Made by a program: the position numbers and the translations under genes. From the NCBI GenBank assembly GCA_030040865.1, contig JASHSX010000138.1, positions 1 to 34,237 of the forward strand: a DNA stretch of 34,237 nt, written 5' to 3'. Positions 24,186 to 31,078 of this stretch are shown here, one piece after another. Source of the stretch: Thermoplasmata archaeon. GTDB lineage: Archaea > Thermoplasmatota > Thermoplasmata > Lutacidiplasmatales > UBA184. The notes below the pieces were generated by a model. The model saw only the letters and a program-made list of their open reading frames with translations, was not told the origin of the DNA and searched no databases. The first letter of the stretch is position 1, and each line of letters opens with the position of its first letter.

Positions 24186-25298
24186 CTAGGCGAGGGAGCG
24201 GGTGGCGGCGAGCCGCTGGGCGTACTTCTTGTAGATCTCGGTCGCGCGCGCGACCGATTCGATCTTCACGTACTCGTTCGCCTGGTGCGACAGCTCCTCC
24301 TCGCCGGCGCCCAGGATGACGACGCGCGGGTTCACCTGGGTGTAGTGGACCGCCTCGGACGCGTGGACGAGGACCGTCGACTCGGCCTGGGCGACGTCCC
24401 GCAGGAGCTTCACGTGCTCCGCGTTCGGATCGATCTGGACGGCCGGCATCGTGAGGATCCGGCGGAGCGTGAACGGCGTCTTGATCCGGCGCAGGTGCTC
24501 CTCGATCTCGTGGTACAGCTGATCGGGCGTGTACGGCGGCGGGAAGCGAATGTCGACCTCCGCCGTCGCCTTGTTCGGGACGACGTTCAGGCGGGTGCCG
24601 CCGTTGAACGTCCCGATGTTGAGCGTCACGCTCCCGAGCTCGGGGTGCGCGATGCGGCCCTTGAACGACTCCAGGCCCCGGAGGATGCGCATCATCTTGC
24701 CGATCGCGTTCTCCCCCAGGTGGGGCATCGCGCCGTGGGCCGCCTTCCCCCGCGTCTCGATCGAGAGGTCGAGGACGCCCTTCTCCGCGTAGGCGACCCT
24801 GAGCCCGGTCGGTTCGCCGACGATCACGGCCTTGGCCCGGCGGAGGGGAAGGGTCTTGGCGAGCGCCGTCGCACCCTGCATGGTCGTCTCCTCGTCGGTC
24901 GTGAAGGCGAGGACGACCGGGATCTTCCGCGCGATGAGGTCCTGCGCGGCCTCGAGCATCGCGACGACGGTGCCCTTCATGTCGGCCGCCCCGCGCCCGT
25001 ACATCCGGCCCGAGGCGAGCTGGCTCTGCGAGAAGCTCCAGTAGTCGCCGACCGGTGGCGTGTCCAGGTGCCCCGAGAGGACGAGACCGCCCTGGCCGAA
25101 CTCGGCGAGCAGGCTCGGCGCCGCGGCGTCGCCGAAGAGCGTGTTGCGCATGTGGATCTGGTCGGTGAACGACTGGACGTAGTCGAGCACCTCCTGCTTG
25201 TCGGAGAAGGGGTCGCTCGGGATCTTGATCAGCTCCGCGAGCATGTCCACCATCTGACGCTTCACCGAGGGCCGTACCTCCGGGCGCCCGGGCACCAC
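24186..25298 (-). CDS. M20-family metallopeptidase/deacylase (ArgE/DapE type)
   Basis: 370 residues. The two-zinc catalytic domain shows LSGHLDTPPVGDYW (H77, D79), MYGRGAADMKGT (D106) and TTDEETTM (E136 general base, E137 ligand). KAAHGAMPHLGENAI marks the dimerisation domain, and NGGTRLNVVPNKATAEVDIR marks its strand edge. Members remove N-acyl groups or cleave dipeptides: N-acetylornithine, N-succinyl-diaminopimelate or acetyl-lysine types. The final ligand histidine is in the AGEEELSHQANEYV region, typical of this subgroup. The GTG at 25298 fits a CTTAGC element at 25319-25324; GTG 25265 is a shorter option. It sits between the sugar-nucleotide genes and the glycosyltransferases, so an N-acyl-sugar role is conceivable but unsupported. 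Confidence 0.9.
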   Translation of the reverse strand: MVPGRPEVRPSVKRQMVDMLAELIKIPSDPFSDKQEVLDYVQSFTDQIHMRNTLFGDAAAPSLLAEFGQGGLVLSGHLDTPPVGDYWSFSQSQLASGRMYGRGAADMKGTVVAMLEAAQDLIARKIPVVLAFTTDEETTMQGATALAKTLPLRRAKAVIVGEPTGLRVAYAEKGVLDLSIETRGKAAHGAMPHLGENAIGKMMRILRGLESFKGRIAHPELGSVTLNIGTFNGGTRLNVVPNKATAEVDIRFPPPYTPDQLYHEIEEHLRRIKTPFTLRRILTMPAVQIDPNAEHVKLLRDVAQAESTVLVHASEAVHYTQVNPRVVILGAGEEELSHQANEYVKIESVARATEIYKKYAQRLAATRSLA

Positions 25299-25318
25299 CC
25301 CCGGCGCGCGCTGCGGGG

Positions 25319-25324
25319 GCTAAG
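25319..25324 (-). promoter_or_regulatory. candidate box A of the M20 gene
   Basis: Minus-strand CTTAGC sits about 25 bases before the GTG at 25298. A second AT-rich element (GATTAAGG, around 25335-25342) lies just upstream and overlaps the end of the uridylyltransferase gene. Confidence 0.35.
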
Positions 25325-25337
25325 GGGCCGGCGTGCC

Positions 25338-26231
25338 TTAATCGTGGCGGTGCGCGGGGGTGCCCCCGAGCACCCGACGGCGGCTCACGGCCAGCGCCCG
25401 GGCATACCCGTCGGGCGAGCCGACCGATCGCCATTCTCCGAGCCGGGGTTCGAGGACGAGGGCCGCGACCCGGCCCCCCTCGTTCACCACGGTGCGGATC
25501 CCGTCCGTGAGCTCGAGCTCGGCCGGGCGCTCGAGGCGCCGGTACCGCTCGAGCGCGGGGAAGATCGTAGGGCGGAACGCGTAGACCGCCGTGGCCGCCC
25601 AATGCGAGCGGGGGCGTTTCGGCTTCTCGACGAGGGAGCTCACGGCGAGCCGTCGGATCCCGTCGACCGGCATGCCGCGCCTTCCCTCGATCACCCCGTA
25701 GCGTCGCGGATCGGCGACCCGTCTCACGAGCAGCACGGCGTCGAGCCGCTCGCGCTCGAGGAGTCGGACCATCGTGCCGACGAGCGCCCCCCGGTGGCGC
25801 TCGAACAGTACGCCGTCACCGGCGTGGAGCACGAACGGCCGATCGCCGACGCTCGGGCGGCTCGCGAGCACGGCATCCCCGAACCCCGCCGGACGGCGCT
25901 GCACTGCGCATCGGAACCGTAGCCCGCGGATCGTCCGGTAGAATCGCCGGGTGTCGGCCAGGCGGTCCGCGTGCGCCCGGTGCCGCTCGAGGAACCGCGC
26001 GTCCAGCGCGAAGTAGCTCCGGACGAAGTCGCGGTCCTTCGGCTGAACGACGAGCGTGAACGCGTCCGCGCCGGCGTCGACGAGGTCCTCGACCACGAGG
26101 TGCGCGATCGGCTTCAGCACCGGGCGGCCGTTCTCGCCCGCGTCGAAGAGCGGCAAGAACTCCTTGCGGAGGCCGCGGGTCCAGGGCAGCATCCGGGTCC
26201 CCTCGCCGGCGAGGGTGACCACCGCCTGCAT
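25338..26231 (-). CDS. UTP-glucose-1-phosphate uridylyltransferase-like (GalU family)
   Basis: 297 residues. The nucleotidyltransferase signature is a GalU variant: TLAGEGTRMLPWTRGLRKEF, with the lysine that binds the phosphates. KPIAHLVVEDLVDAGAD follows, as in GalU. RRPAGFGDAVLASRP contains the GalU-type GxGxAV loop, and FVLHAGDGVLF supplies the metal aspartate. SLVEKPKRPRSHWAATAVYAF is the sugar-binding part. It should form UDP-glucose from UTP and glucose-1-phosphate. It lies only six bases after the UDP-sulfoquinovose synthase-like gene, which uses UDP-glucose, so the pair makes biochemical sense. The ATG at 26231 gives a normal GalU N-terminus. Confidence 0.87.
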   Translation of the reverse strand: MQAVVTLAGEGTRMLPWTRGLRKEFLPLFDAGENGRPVLKPIAHLVVEDLVDAGADAFTLVVQPKDRDFVRSYFALDARFLERHRAHADRLADTRRFYRTIRGLRFRCAVQRRPAGFGDAVLASRPSVGDRPFVLHAGDGVLFERHRGALVGTMVRLLERERLDAVLLVRRVADPRRYGVIEGRRGMPVDGIRRLAVSSLVEKPKRPRSHWAATAVYAFRPTIFPALERYRRLERPAELELTDGIRTVVNEGGRVAALVLEPRLGEWRSVGSPDGYARALAVSRRRVLGGTPAHRHD

Positions 26232-26237
26232 CGGGTC

Positions 26238-27488
26238 CTACGCGAGGCTCCGGGCGGGATCCTCGCCCCCGGTACCGGGAGCGGGGTGGGCCGTCGGGGC
26301 CGGAGCCCGGGCCGCCAGCGCGGAGGCGCTGTCCTCCGACCGCCACTGGGTCGTGGCCGCGAGCACGTGGCGCCGGGCCTGGATCCGCTTTCGGTACCGG
26401 ATCAGGTCCCGGAAGATCTCCCGGACCACGTCCTCGAGCTCGCGCGTACGCCGGTACCCGAGCCCGACGAGCCGGTCGTGGATCGGCTGGTAGTAGTGGT
26501 CCTCCGCCTCGACGCGCGGGTCGGGAGGGTGCTCGATCGTGGCCGCCAGGCCGAACTCGGCCGCGACCCGACGGGCGACCTCGGCGAGCTCGTTCACGGA
26601 ATAGGCCGCATCGAACTGGTTGAGCACGCGGTACTCCCCCGGGCTCGCCGGGTGCTCGATCGCGAGCCGGAGCGACTGCATCGAGTCCTCGAGCGCGATG
26701 AAGCCGCGGCGCTGACCTCCCTTCCCGTACGGAGTGATCGGAAGCCCGACCACGGCCTGGGCGATGAACCGATTGAGCGCCGTCCCCCAGGTCTCGTCGA
26801 AGTCGAACCGGGTGAGCAGTCGGCGATCGGTGATCTCCGGGGTCCGGATCCCGTAGATCACTCCTTGCATCACGTCGGTCGCCCGGAGATTCCAGATCCC
26901 GGTCGCGAACATCACGTCGCCGGAGTCGAACACCTTGCTCCAATGGTACCACGAGCCGGCGCGCCGCGGGAACGGCAGCGTGTCCTTGCGGCCGCGGAAC
27001 TCGACCTCGAAGAACCCCTCGGGAATGTCGACGTTCGGGGTCCCGTACTCGCCCATGGTGCCCATCTTGACCAGGTGGGCGTCGGGGCAGACCGCCCGCA
27101 TCGCGTAGAGCAGGTGGAGGGTCCCGGTGAGGTTCTCCACCTGCGTCGTCACCGCGTGGTGGACGTCGATCATGGAGTACGGGGCGCTCCGCTGCTCGGC
27201 CAGGTGCACGATCGCGTCCGGCCGCTCGCGCGCGAGCACGTCGCGAACAAAATCGAAATCCTGGAGGTCCCCCCGATGGAAGGCGAGGTCGCGCCCGAGG
27301 ACCTCCTTCACGGCCGCGAGGCGGCGGGGGAACGACGGGATCGGCGTCGCCGACCAGCTACCGACCTCGCTCACGCGGCGTCGCGTGACGAAGTTGTCGA
27401 TCCCGACGACCTCGTGGCCCCGGGCCAGTAGGTGGAGCGCGAGCGGCCAGCCGGAGTAGCCGTCCACGCCGGTGATGAGTACCTTCAC
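26238..27488 (-). CDS. UDP-sulfoquinovose synthase-like enzyme (SQD1/SqdB/Agl3 family)
   Basis: 416 residues of the extended short-chain dehydrogenase class. The NAD-binding GVDGYSGWPLALHL is at 7-20. EQRSAPYSMID near 98-108 and KMGTMGEYGTPN (T144) follow. The catalytic YxxxK is in WYHWSKVFDS (Y181, K185), and TRFDFDETWGTALNRF, PYGKGGQRRGFI and YRVLNQFDAAYSVNELAE complete the pattern. These are the marks of the SQD1 family and not of ordinary UDP-glucose epimerases. The reaction is UDP-glucose plus sulfite to UDP-sulfoquinovose, using bound NAD. In Sulfolobus, the homologue Agl3 supplies sulfoquinovose for S-layer N-glycans; in plants and bacteria it serves the sulfolipid. The last 40 residues are Ala/Pro-rich. 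The GTG at 27488 has a CTTTATC box A upstream. Confidence 0.88.
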   Translation of the reverse strand: MKVLITGVDGYSGWPLALHLLARGHEVVGIDNFVTRRRVSEVGSWSATPIPSFPRRLAAVKEVLGRDLAFHRGDLQDFDFVRDVLARERPDAIVHLAEQRSAPYSMIDVHHAVTTQVENLTGTLHLLYAMRAVCPDAHLVKMGTMGEYGTPNVDIPEGFFEVEFRGRKDTLPFPRRAGSWYHWSKVFDSGDVMFATGIWNLRATDVMQGVIYGIRTPEITDRRLLTRFDFDETWGTALNRFIAQAVVGLPITPYGKGGQRRGFIALEDSMQSLRLAIEHPASPGEYRVLNQFDAAYSVNELAEVARRVAAEFGLAATIEHPPDPRVEAEDHYYQPIHDRLVGLGYRRTRELEDVVREIFRDLIRYRKRIQARRHVLAATTQWRSEDSASALAARAPAPTAHPAPGTGGEDPARSLA

Positions 27489-27523
27489 GGGGTCCGACCT
27501 CCCGAAGCATGGCGGGCGCCGAG

Positions 27524-27530
27524 GATAAAG
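27524..27530 (-). promoter_or_regulatory. box A element of the sulfoquinovose operon
   Basis: Minus-strand CTTTATC predicts a transcript start near 27501, about 13 bases before the GTG at 27488. It is the first clear promoter upstream of the five-gene minus-strand run. Confidence 0.55.
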
Positions 27531-27623
27531 GGTCCGTCTCCGGCCCGGAGTTCGCGCGCGCTCGACCCCAACCCGCATAAGCGAGGCGGCGCTGGCCGAG
27601 GAGTAGGCCGGAGCCCGGGGAGC

Positions 27624-28400
27624 ATGCAGACCGCCGACGTCCGGATCGTCGACACGCGCGACGAGTCACTGAAGGGCGCGATGGTCGTGGTCGGCTTCCC
27701 GACCCACGGGCTCGTCGGATCGGTCGCCGCGTCGTACCTCGTCCACACGCTCGACATGAGCCTGATCGCGTACATGGTCAGCGAAGAGTTCCCGCCGACC
27801 GTGATCATGGAGGAGGGCGTCGTCGGCGCGCCGATCCGCTTCTACGCGAGCAAGCTCGTCTGCGGGGTCGACCGCTCCTGCGACCAGCTCGTCGTCGTCA
27901 TCGCGGATATCCAGCCGCCGGTCGAGATGCTGAACGCGCTCGGCCGGACGATCCTCGACTGGGCGGAGTCGAAGCAGGTGCAGCTCGTCGTCGCCATCGA
28001 GGGACAGCCGATCGAGAGCGAGATCCGCGGCGACGCGCGGGTCGTCGCGATGGCGAACCGGGCGGCCGCGCCGCTGCTCGACAAGTACCGCTTCGAGGCG
28101 GCCAACGGCGTCGTCACGGGCCTCGCAGGAGGGATCCTGCTCGGCGCGATCGGGCGCACGACGCCCGTGCTCTGCCTGGTCGCCCAGGCGCACAAGGATT
28201 ACCCGGACGCCCGGGCCGCGGCGAAGGTGATCGAGACGGTCAACCCGCTGGTCCCGCTCCTCGTGCTCGACACGAAGCCGCTCCGCGACAAGGCCCGCCA
28301 GATCGAGTCCGAGGTGCGGAAGACCCTCCAGCAGACCCGGGACTCGATGTCGAACATGCGGGCGAACGAATCCGAGGGGCCGGGTGAGATGTATCGCTGA
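27624..28400 (+). CDS. PAC2 family protein (proteasome assembly chaperone-like)
   Basis: 258 residues of the PAC2/DUF75 family. GAMVVVGFPTHGLVGSVAAS near the N-terminus is the family hallmark. It is followed by PTVIMEEGVVGAPIRFYAS, DQLVVVIADIQPP and NGVVTGLAGGILLGAIGRTT, then a charged helical tail (KARQIESEVRKTLQQT) likely to form a coiled coil. Eukaryotic relatives chaperone 20S proteasome assembly; archaeal PAC2 proteins are thought to have related roles. A GCATAAGC element near 27575 lies about 48 bases upstream of the ATG, giving a leader of about 20 bases. It is divergent from the sulfoquinovose operon and starts a plus-strand block of translation and proteostasis genes. Confidence 0.88.
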   Translation: MQTADVRIVDTRDESLKGAMVVVGFPTHGLVGSVAASYLVHTLDMSLIAYMVSEEFPPTVIMEEGVVGAPIRFYASKLVCGVDRSCDQLVVVIADIQPPVEMLNALGRTILDWAESKQVQLVVAIEGQPIESEIRGDARVVAMANRAAAPLLDKYRFEAANGVVTGLAGGILLGAIGRTTPVLCLVAQAHKDYPDARAAAKVIETVNPLVPLLVLDTKPLRDKARQIESEVRKTLQQTRDSMSNMRANESEGPGEMYR

Positions 28401-28416
28401 CACGGCCCCCCGGCCG

Positions 28417-28905
28417 GTGAGCGCCTCCCTGCCGCCGAACCCTCCGCCGGTGACCCTGCGCGCCTTCCGGCCGTCCGACGTCCCGTTCGTCTCCGGCATC
28501 GTGGCGGAGGCGCTCCACGAGCACTACGAGCCGTCGCTCTACCAGTCCCTGAGCGTCGAGTGGAACGACGGCTTCCTCGTCGCGTCGGACCCGCACGACG
28601 TGCCGATCGGCTTCCTCCTCGGGGTGACCCAGGTCGACCGGGAGGCGCGCGTCCTCATGTTCGCGGTCGAACGCAACCACCGGACGCTCGGCGTGGGCAC
28701 GCTCCTCATGGACGCCTTCCTCGAGCGGTGCCGCGTCCGGGGGTTCCGGCGGGTCACGCTCGAGGTCCGGGTGTCGAACGCGACTGCGATCCGGTTCTAC
28801 ACCCGCTACCGGTTCTCCGTCACGGACCTCCTTCGTTCGTACTACTCCGACGGCGAGAACGGCTACCAGATGGCGCTCGACCTGGTCGCTCCCGCGGCCG
28901 GGTGA
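28417..28905 (+). CDS. GNAT acetyltransferase (RimI/Ard1-like)
   Basis: 162 residues with the GNAT fold. TLRAFRPSDVPFVSGIVAEA is the N-terminal strand-helix, and VLMFAVERNHRTLGVGTLLM is strand 4 plus the acetyl-CoA pyrophosphate loop (RxxGxG: RTLGVG). VTLEVRVSNATAIRFYTRYRF is the C-terminal part typical of RimI and Ard1. It probably acetylates protein N-termini, as archaeal Ard1 does, though small-molecule substrates are possible. The GTG at 28417 begins 16 bases after the PAC2 stop; GTG 28384 would overlap PAC2 and GTG 28450 would be shorter. Co-orientation suggests co-transcription with the PAC2 gene. Confidence 0.85.
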   Translation: MSASLPPNPPPVTLRAFRPSDVPFVSGIVAEALHEHYEPSLYQSLSVEWNDGFLVASDPHDVPIGFLLGVTQVDREARVLMFAVERNHRTLGVGTLLMDAFLERCRVRGFRRVTLEVRVSNATAIRFYTRYRFSVTDLLRSYYSDGENGYQMALDLVAPAAG

Positions 28906-28913
28906 CCAAAGCC

Positions 28914-28919
28914 GCTAAG
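28914..28919 (+). promoter_or_regulatory. candidate box A of the CBS/S30AE-like gene
   Basis: CTAAGT lies about 27 bases before ATG 28944 and would give a leaderless transcript. It overlaps the end of the acetyltransferase region. Confidence 0.35.
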
Positions 28920-28943
28920 TCCTCCGGCCCGGCTGACCCGCCG

Positions 28944-30176
28944 ATGCCCGCGGCATGGCCGTCGGTCGGCGAGCTCATGACCCGCGACCCGGTCACGCTG
29001 CCGCACGACGCCCCGATCGCGAAGGCGCTCGGCCTCATGCGCACGCGCGGGTTCCACGAGATCCCGGTCCTCCGCAACGCCCGGCTCGCGGGGATGATCA
29101 CGTTCGAGTCGATCGCCCGTCGGGTCCGTGGCTCGCTCACGACCAAGGTCGAGAGCCTCCTGATCCTGCCGCCGCTCGTCACCCCATCGACCACGCTCGC
29201 CGAGATCGCGGGCCAGCTGCTCGCGACCGGGCTGCGGGCGGCTCCCGTGGTCGGCCGCCGCGGCGAGCTCGTCGGGATCGTGAGCCGCACCGACCTCGTC
29301 CGGGCGCTTCGCAACGCTCCGGTGGCGGCGCGCGCGACCGTCGAGTCGATCGCGAGCCCGGCGTCCGTCGTGATCCGGGAGGACGACCAGGTGCGCCACC
29401 TGCTCGCCCAGCTCCGCCTGCTCGAGGAGCACCCGCTCCCCGTCGTCGATCGGAAGGGTCGCCTCGTGGGAGCCGTCGGCGTCGCGGACCTGGGGGCGGT
29501 CCTCTGGCGTCCCACAGCGGGCGGCAAGGCGGACGCGAAGACCGGCCGGTCCGCCCTCGAGGTCGAGGTCGCCTCGATCATGCGCTCCCCCGCGATTACC
29601 GTCCCGACCGGCACGTCGGCCGCGGAAGCGGCGGCGATGATGAGCCGGGAGAAGGTGTCGAGCGTCTTCGTCGTCGAGGGCGGCCGCCCGACGCGCGTCG
29701 TCGGTCAGTCCGACCTGCTGGGGCTGCTCGTCGGGGCCACGCGCGCCGCACTCCCGGGCGGAGGCGTCGAGGACGTCTACGTCGAGATCACGGGGCTGCG
29801 GGGCTCCGCCGATCCGGCGTTGCTCGCGGACATCGACCACGTGGTCGCCGCGGGCCTACGGCGCATCGCGAAGCACCTCCACCCGACGTTGCTCACGCTC
29901 CACTTCGCGCCCCACGCGACGCACCGCACCAACGATCTCACGGTCGAGGCGCGGCTTCACACCGACGTCGGGATCTTCTACGCCTCGCACACCGGCTGGA
30001 ACTTGATGGCCGGCGTCGCCGGGCTCCTCGAGGAGCTCGCCGGCCAGGCGCGCCGAACCCGCGAGGAGCAGCGGCCCCGCGGTCGGGGCCGAAGGGCGGC
30101 CGGGGCCGACGCCACGCTGTTCGTCGATGCGGAGCTCGAGGCGAAGATCCGCTCCGCGAGCGGGGCGGACGAATAG
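28944..30176 (+). CDS. four-CBS protein with a C-terminal S30AE/HPF-like domain
   Basis: 410 residues. Four CBS repeats are visible: about 8-58 (VGELMTRDPVTLPHDAPI), 68-123, 132-186 and 207-265 (ASIMRSPAITVPTGTSAAEA). CBS pairs bind AMP, ADP, ATP or SAM. Residues 275-375 follow the strand-helix-strand-strand-strand-helix order of the ribosome hibernation factor fold. VEDVYVEITGL is strand 1, DPALLADIDHVVAAGLRRIA is helix 1, TLLTLHFAPH is strand 2, DLTVEARLHTD is strand 3, VGIFYASHTGW is strand 4 and NLMAGVAGLLEELAGQARRT is helix 2. The idea that adenylate status gates ribosome binding is an inference from this architecture. A charged tail (381-410) follows. A box A gives a leaderless ATG 28944. 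NAC lies 12 bases downstream. Confidence 0.85.
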   Translation: MPAAWPSVGELMTRDPVTLPHDAPIAKALGLMRTRGFHEIPVLRNARLAGMITFESIARRVRGSLTTKVESLLILPPLVTPSTTLAEIAGQLLATGLRAAPVVGRRGELVGIVSRTDLVRALRNAPVAARATVESIASPASVVIREDDQVRHLLAQLRLLEEHPLPVVDRKGRLVGAVGVADLGAVLWRPTAGGKADAKTGRSALEVEVASIMRSPAITVPTGTSAAEAAAMMSREKVSSVFVVEGGRPTRVVGQSDLLGLLVGATRAALPGGGVEDVYVEITGLRGSADPALLADIDHVVAAGLRRIAKHLHPTLLTLHFAPHATHRTNDLTVEARLHTDVGIFYASHTGWNLMAGVAGLLEELAGQARRTREEQRPRGRGRRAAGADATLFVDAELEAKIRSASGADE

Positions 30177-30188
30177 GAGGCGACGGCG

Positions 30189-30602
30189 GTGGCGGTCCCC
30201 AACATGCCGCGCGACCCGCGGCAGATGCAGATGATGATGCGGCGGCTCGGCATGAAGACGGAGGAGGTGCCGGACGTCGAGGAGGTGATCGTCCGCACCC
30301 GCACGAAGGACCACGTCTTCCGCGCACCGTCGGTGACGATCCTCACGATCCAGGGCGTGCGGACGTACCAGGTGGTGGGCACCCCCGAACTCCGACCGCG
30401 CGGGGCGGGCGGGACCGCGGCCCCGGCGTCGGGTCCGGCGATCTCCGCCCCCGCGGCACCGGCCGGGCCTCCCGAGGAGGACATCCGGCTGGTCATGGAG
30501 CAGGCGAACGTCTCGCACGAGGAGGCGGTCGAGGCGCTCCTCCAGGCGCACGGCGAACCGGCGGAGGCGATCATGAAGATCCTCTCCCGGGGCGGCGGGT
30601 GA
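30189..30602 (+). CDS. nascent polypeptide-associated complex protein (archaeal NAC)
   Basis: 137 residues. A basic, Met-rich N-terminus (PRQMQMMMRRLGMK) binds the ribosome in archaeal NAC. The NAC beta-barrel follows (EEVIVRTRTKDHVFRAPSVT and QTYQVVG-like strands, about 25-66). The C-terminal UBA domain is at about 96-134 (DIRLVMEQANVSHEEAVEAL). Between them is a Gly/Ala/Pro linker of about 28 residues that makes the protein longer than the usual 110-120 residues. It shields nascent chains at the ribosome exit tunnel. GGAGG at 30177-30181 precedes the GTG at 30189; ATG 30204 is an alternative. It ends in a GTGA overlap with the Nudix gene. Confidence 0.93.
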   Translation: MAVPNMPRDPRQMQMMMRRLGMKTEEVPDVEEVIVRTRTKDHVFRAPSVTILTIQGVRTYQVVGTPELRPRGAGGTAAPASGPAISAPAAPAGPPEEDIRLVMEQANVSHEEAVEALLQAHGEPAEAIMKILSRGGG

Positions 30603-31048
30603 GCGGCGCCGCCGGCCCGATCGCCCAGGAATGCGTCGAGGGGTACCTCTTCGCGACGCCGCCGGTCGAGCTGCTCCTGTTCCGCCGTCCGCCTGCCCGA
30701 GGGCGGTTCTGGGTGCCGATCAGCGGCAAGGTGGAGCCGACCGACCCGGACTTCGAGGGCGCCCTGCGCCGGGAGCTCGCGGAGGAGACCGGCCTCGCCC
30801 GTCCGCGGGATGTGTTCCCCCTCGACTGGGACGTCACGTTCCCCTCGGAGTCGGGCGCCCCGTGGCGGCTCCATGCGTTCGGCGTCGAGGTCGCGCGGTC
30901 GTTCCGGCCCCGCCTGAGCGACGAGCACGACGACGCGGCGTGGGTAGGGCCCGACGACGCGATCGCGCGACTGCACTTCGAGGACAACCGGGCGGCCGTT
31001 CCCCGGCTGCTCGCGCGGATCCGGGACCGTCGCTCCCCAAACGTTTAG
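30599..31048 (+). CDS. Nudix hydrolase
   Basis: 149 residues. The Nudix box is recognisable as SGKVEPTDPDFEGALRREL followed by AEETGL, although the spacing between the first glycine and the REL-EE block differs from the consensus Gx5Ex7REUxEExGU. The acid that normally precedes x7RE is not in register. Flanking strands are GYLFATPPVELLLFRRP and FPLDWDVTFPSESGAPWRLH. Such enzymes hydrolyse nucleoside diphosphates linked to another group; the substrate is unknown. The GTG overlaps the NAC stop by four bases, implying translational coupling. Confidence 0.85.
   Translation: MSGAAGPIAQECVEGYLFATPPVELLLFRRPPARGRFWVPISGKVEPTDPDFEGALRRELAEETGLARPRDVFPLDWDVTFPSESGAPWRLHAFGVEVARSFRPRLSDEHDDAAWVGPDDAIARLHFEDNRAAVPRLLARIRDRRSPNV
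31043..31048 (+). promoter_or_regulatory. box A element of dph2
   Basis: GTTTAG coincides with the last codons of the Nudix gene and predicts a transcript start near 31072, eight bases before the dph2 ATG at 31079. Confidence 0.5.
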
Positions 31049-31078
31049 CGCGCACCGCCGCTCGAACCGTCGAAGAAC

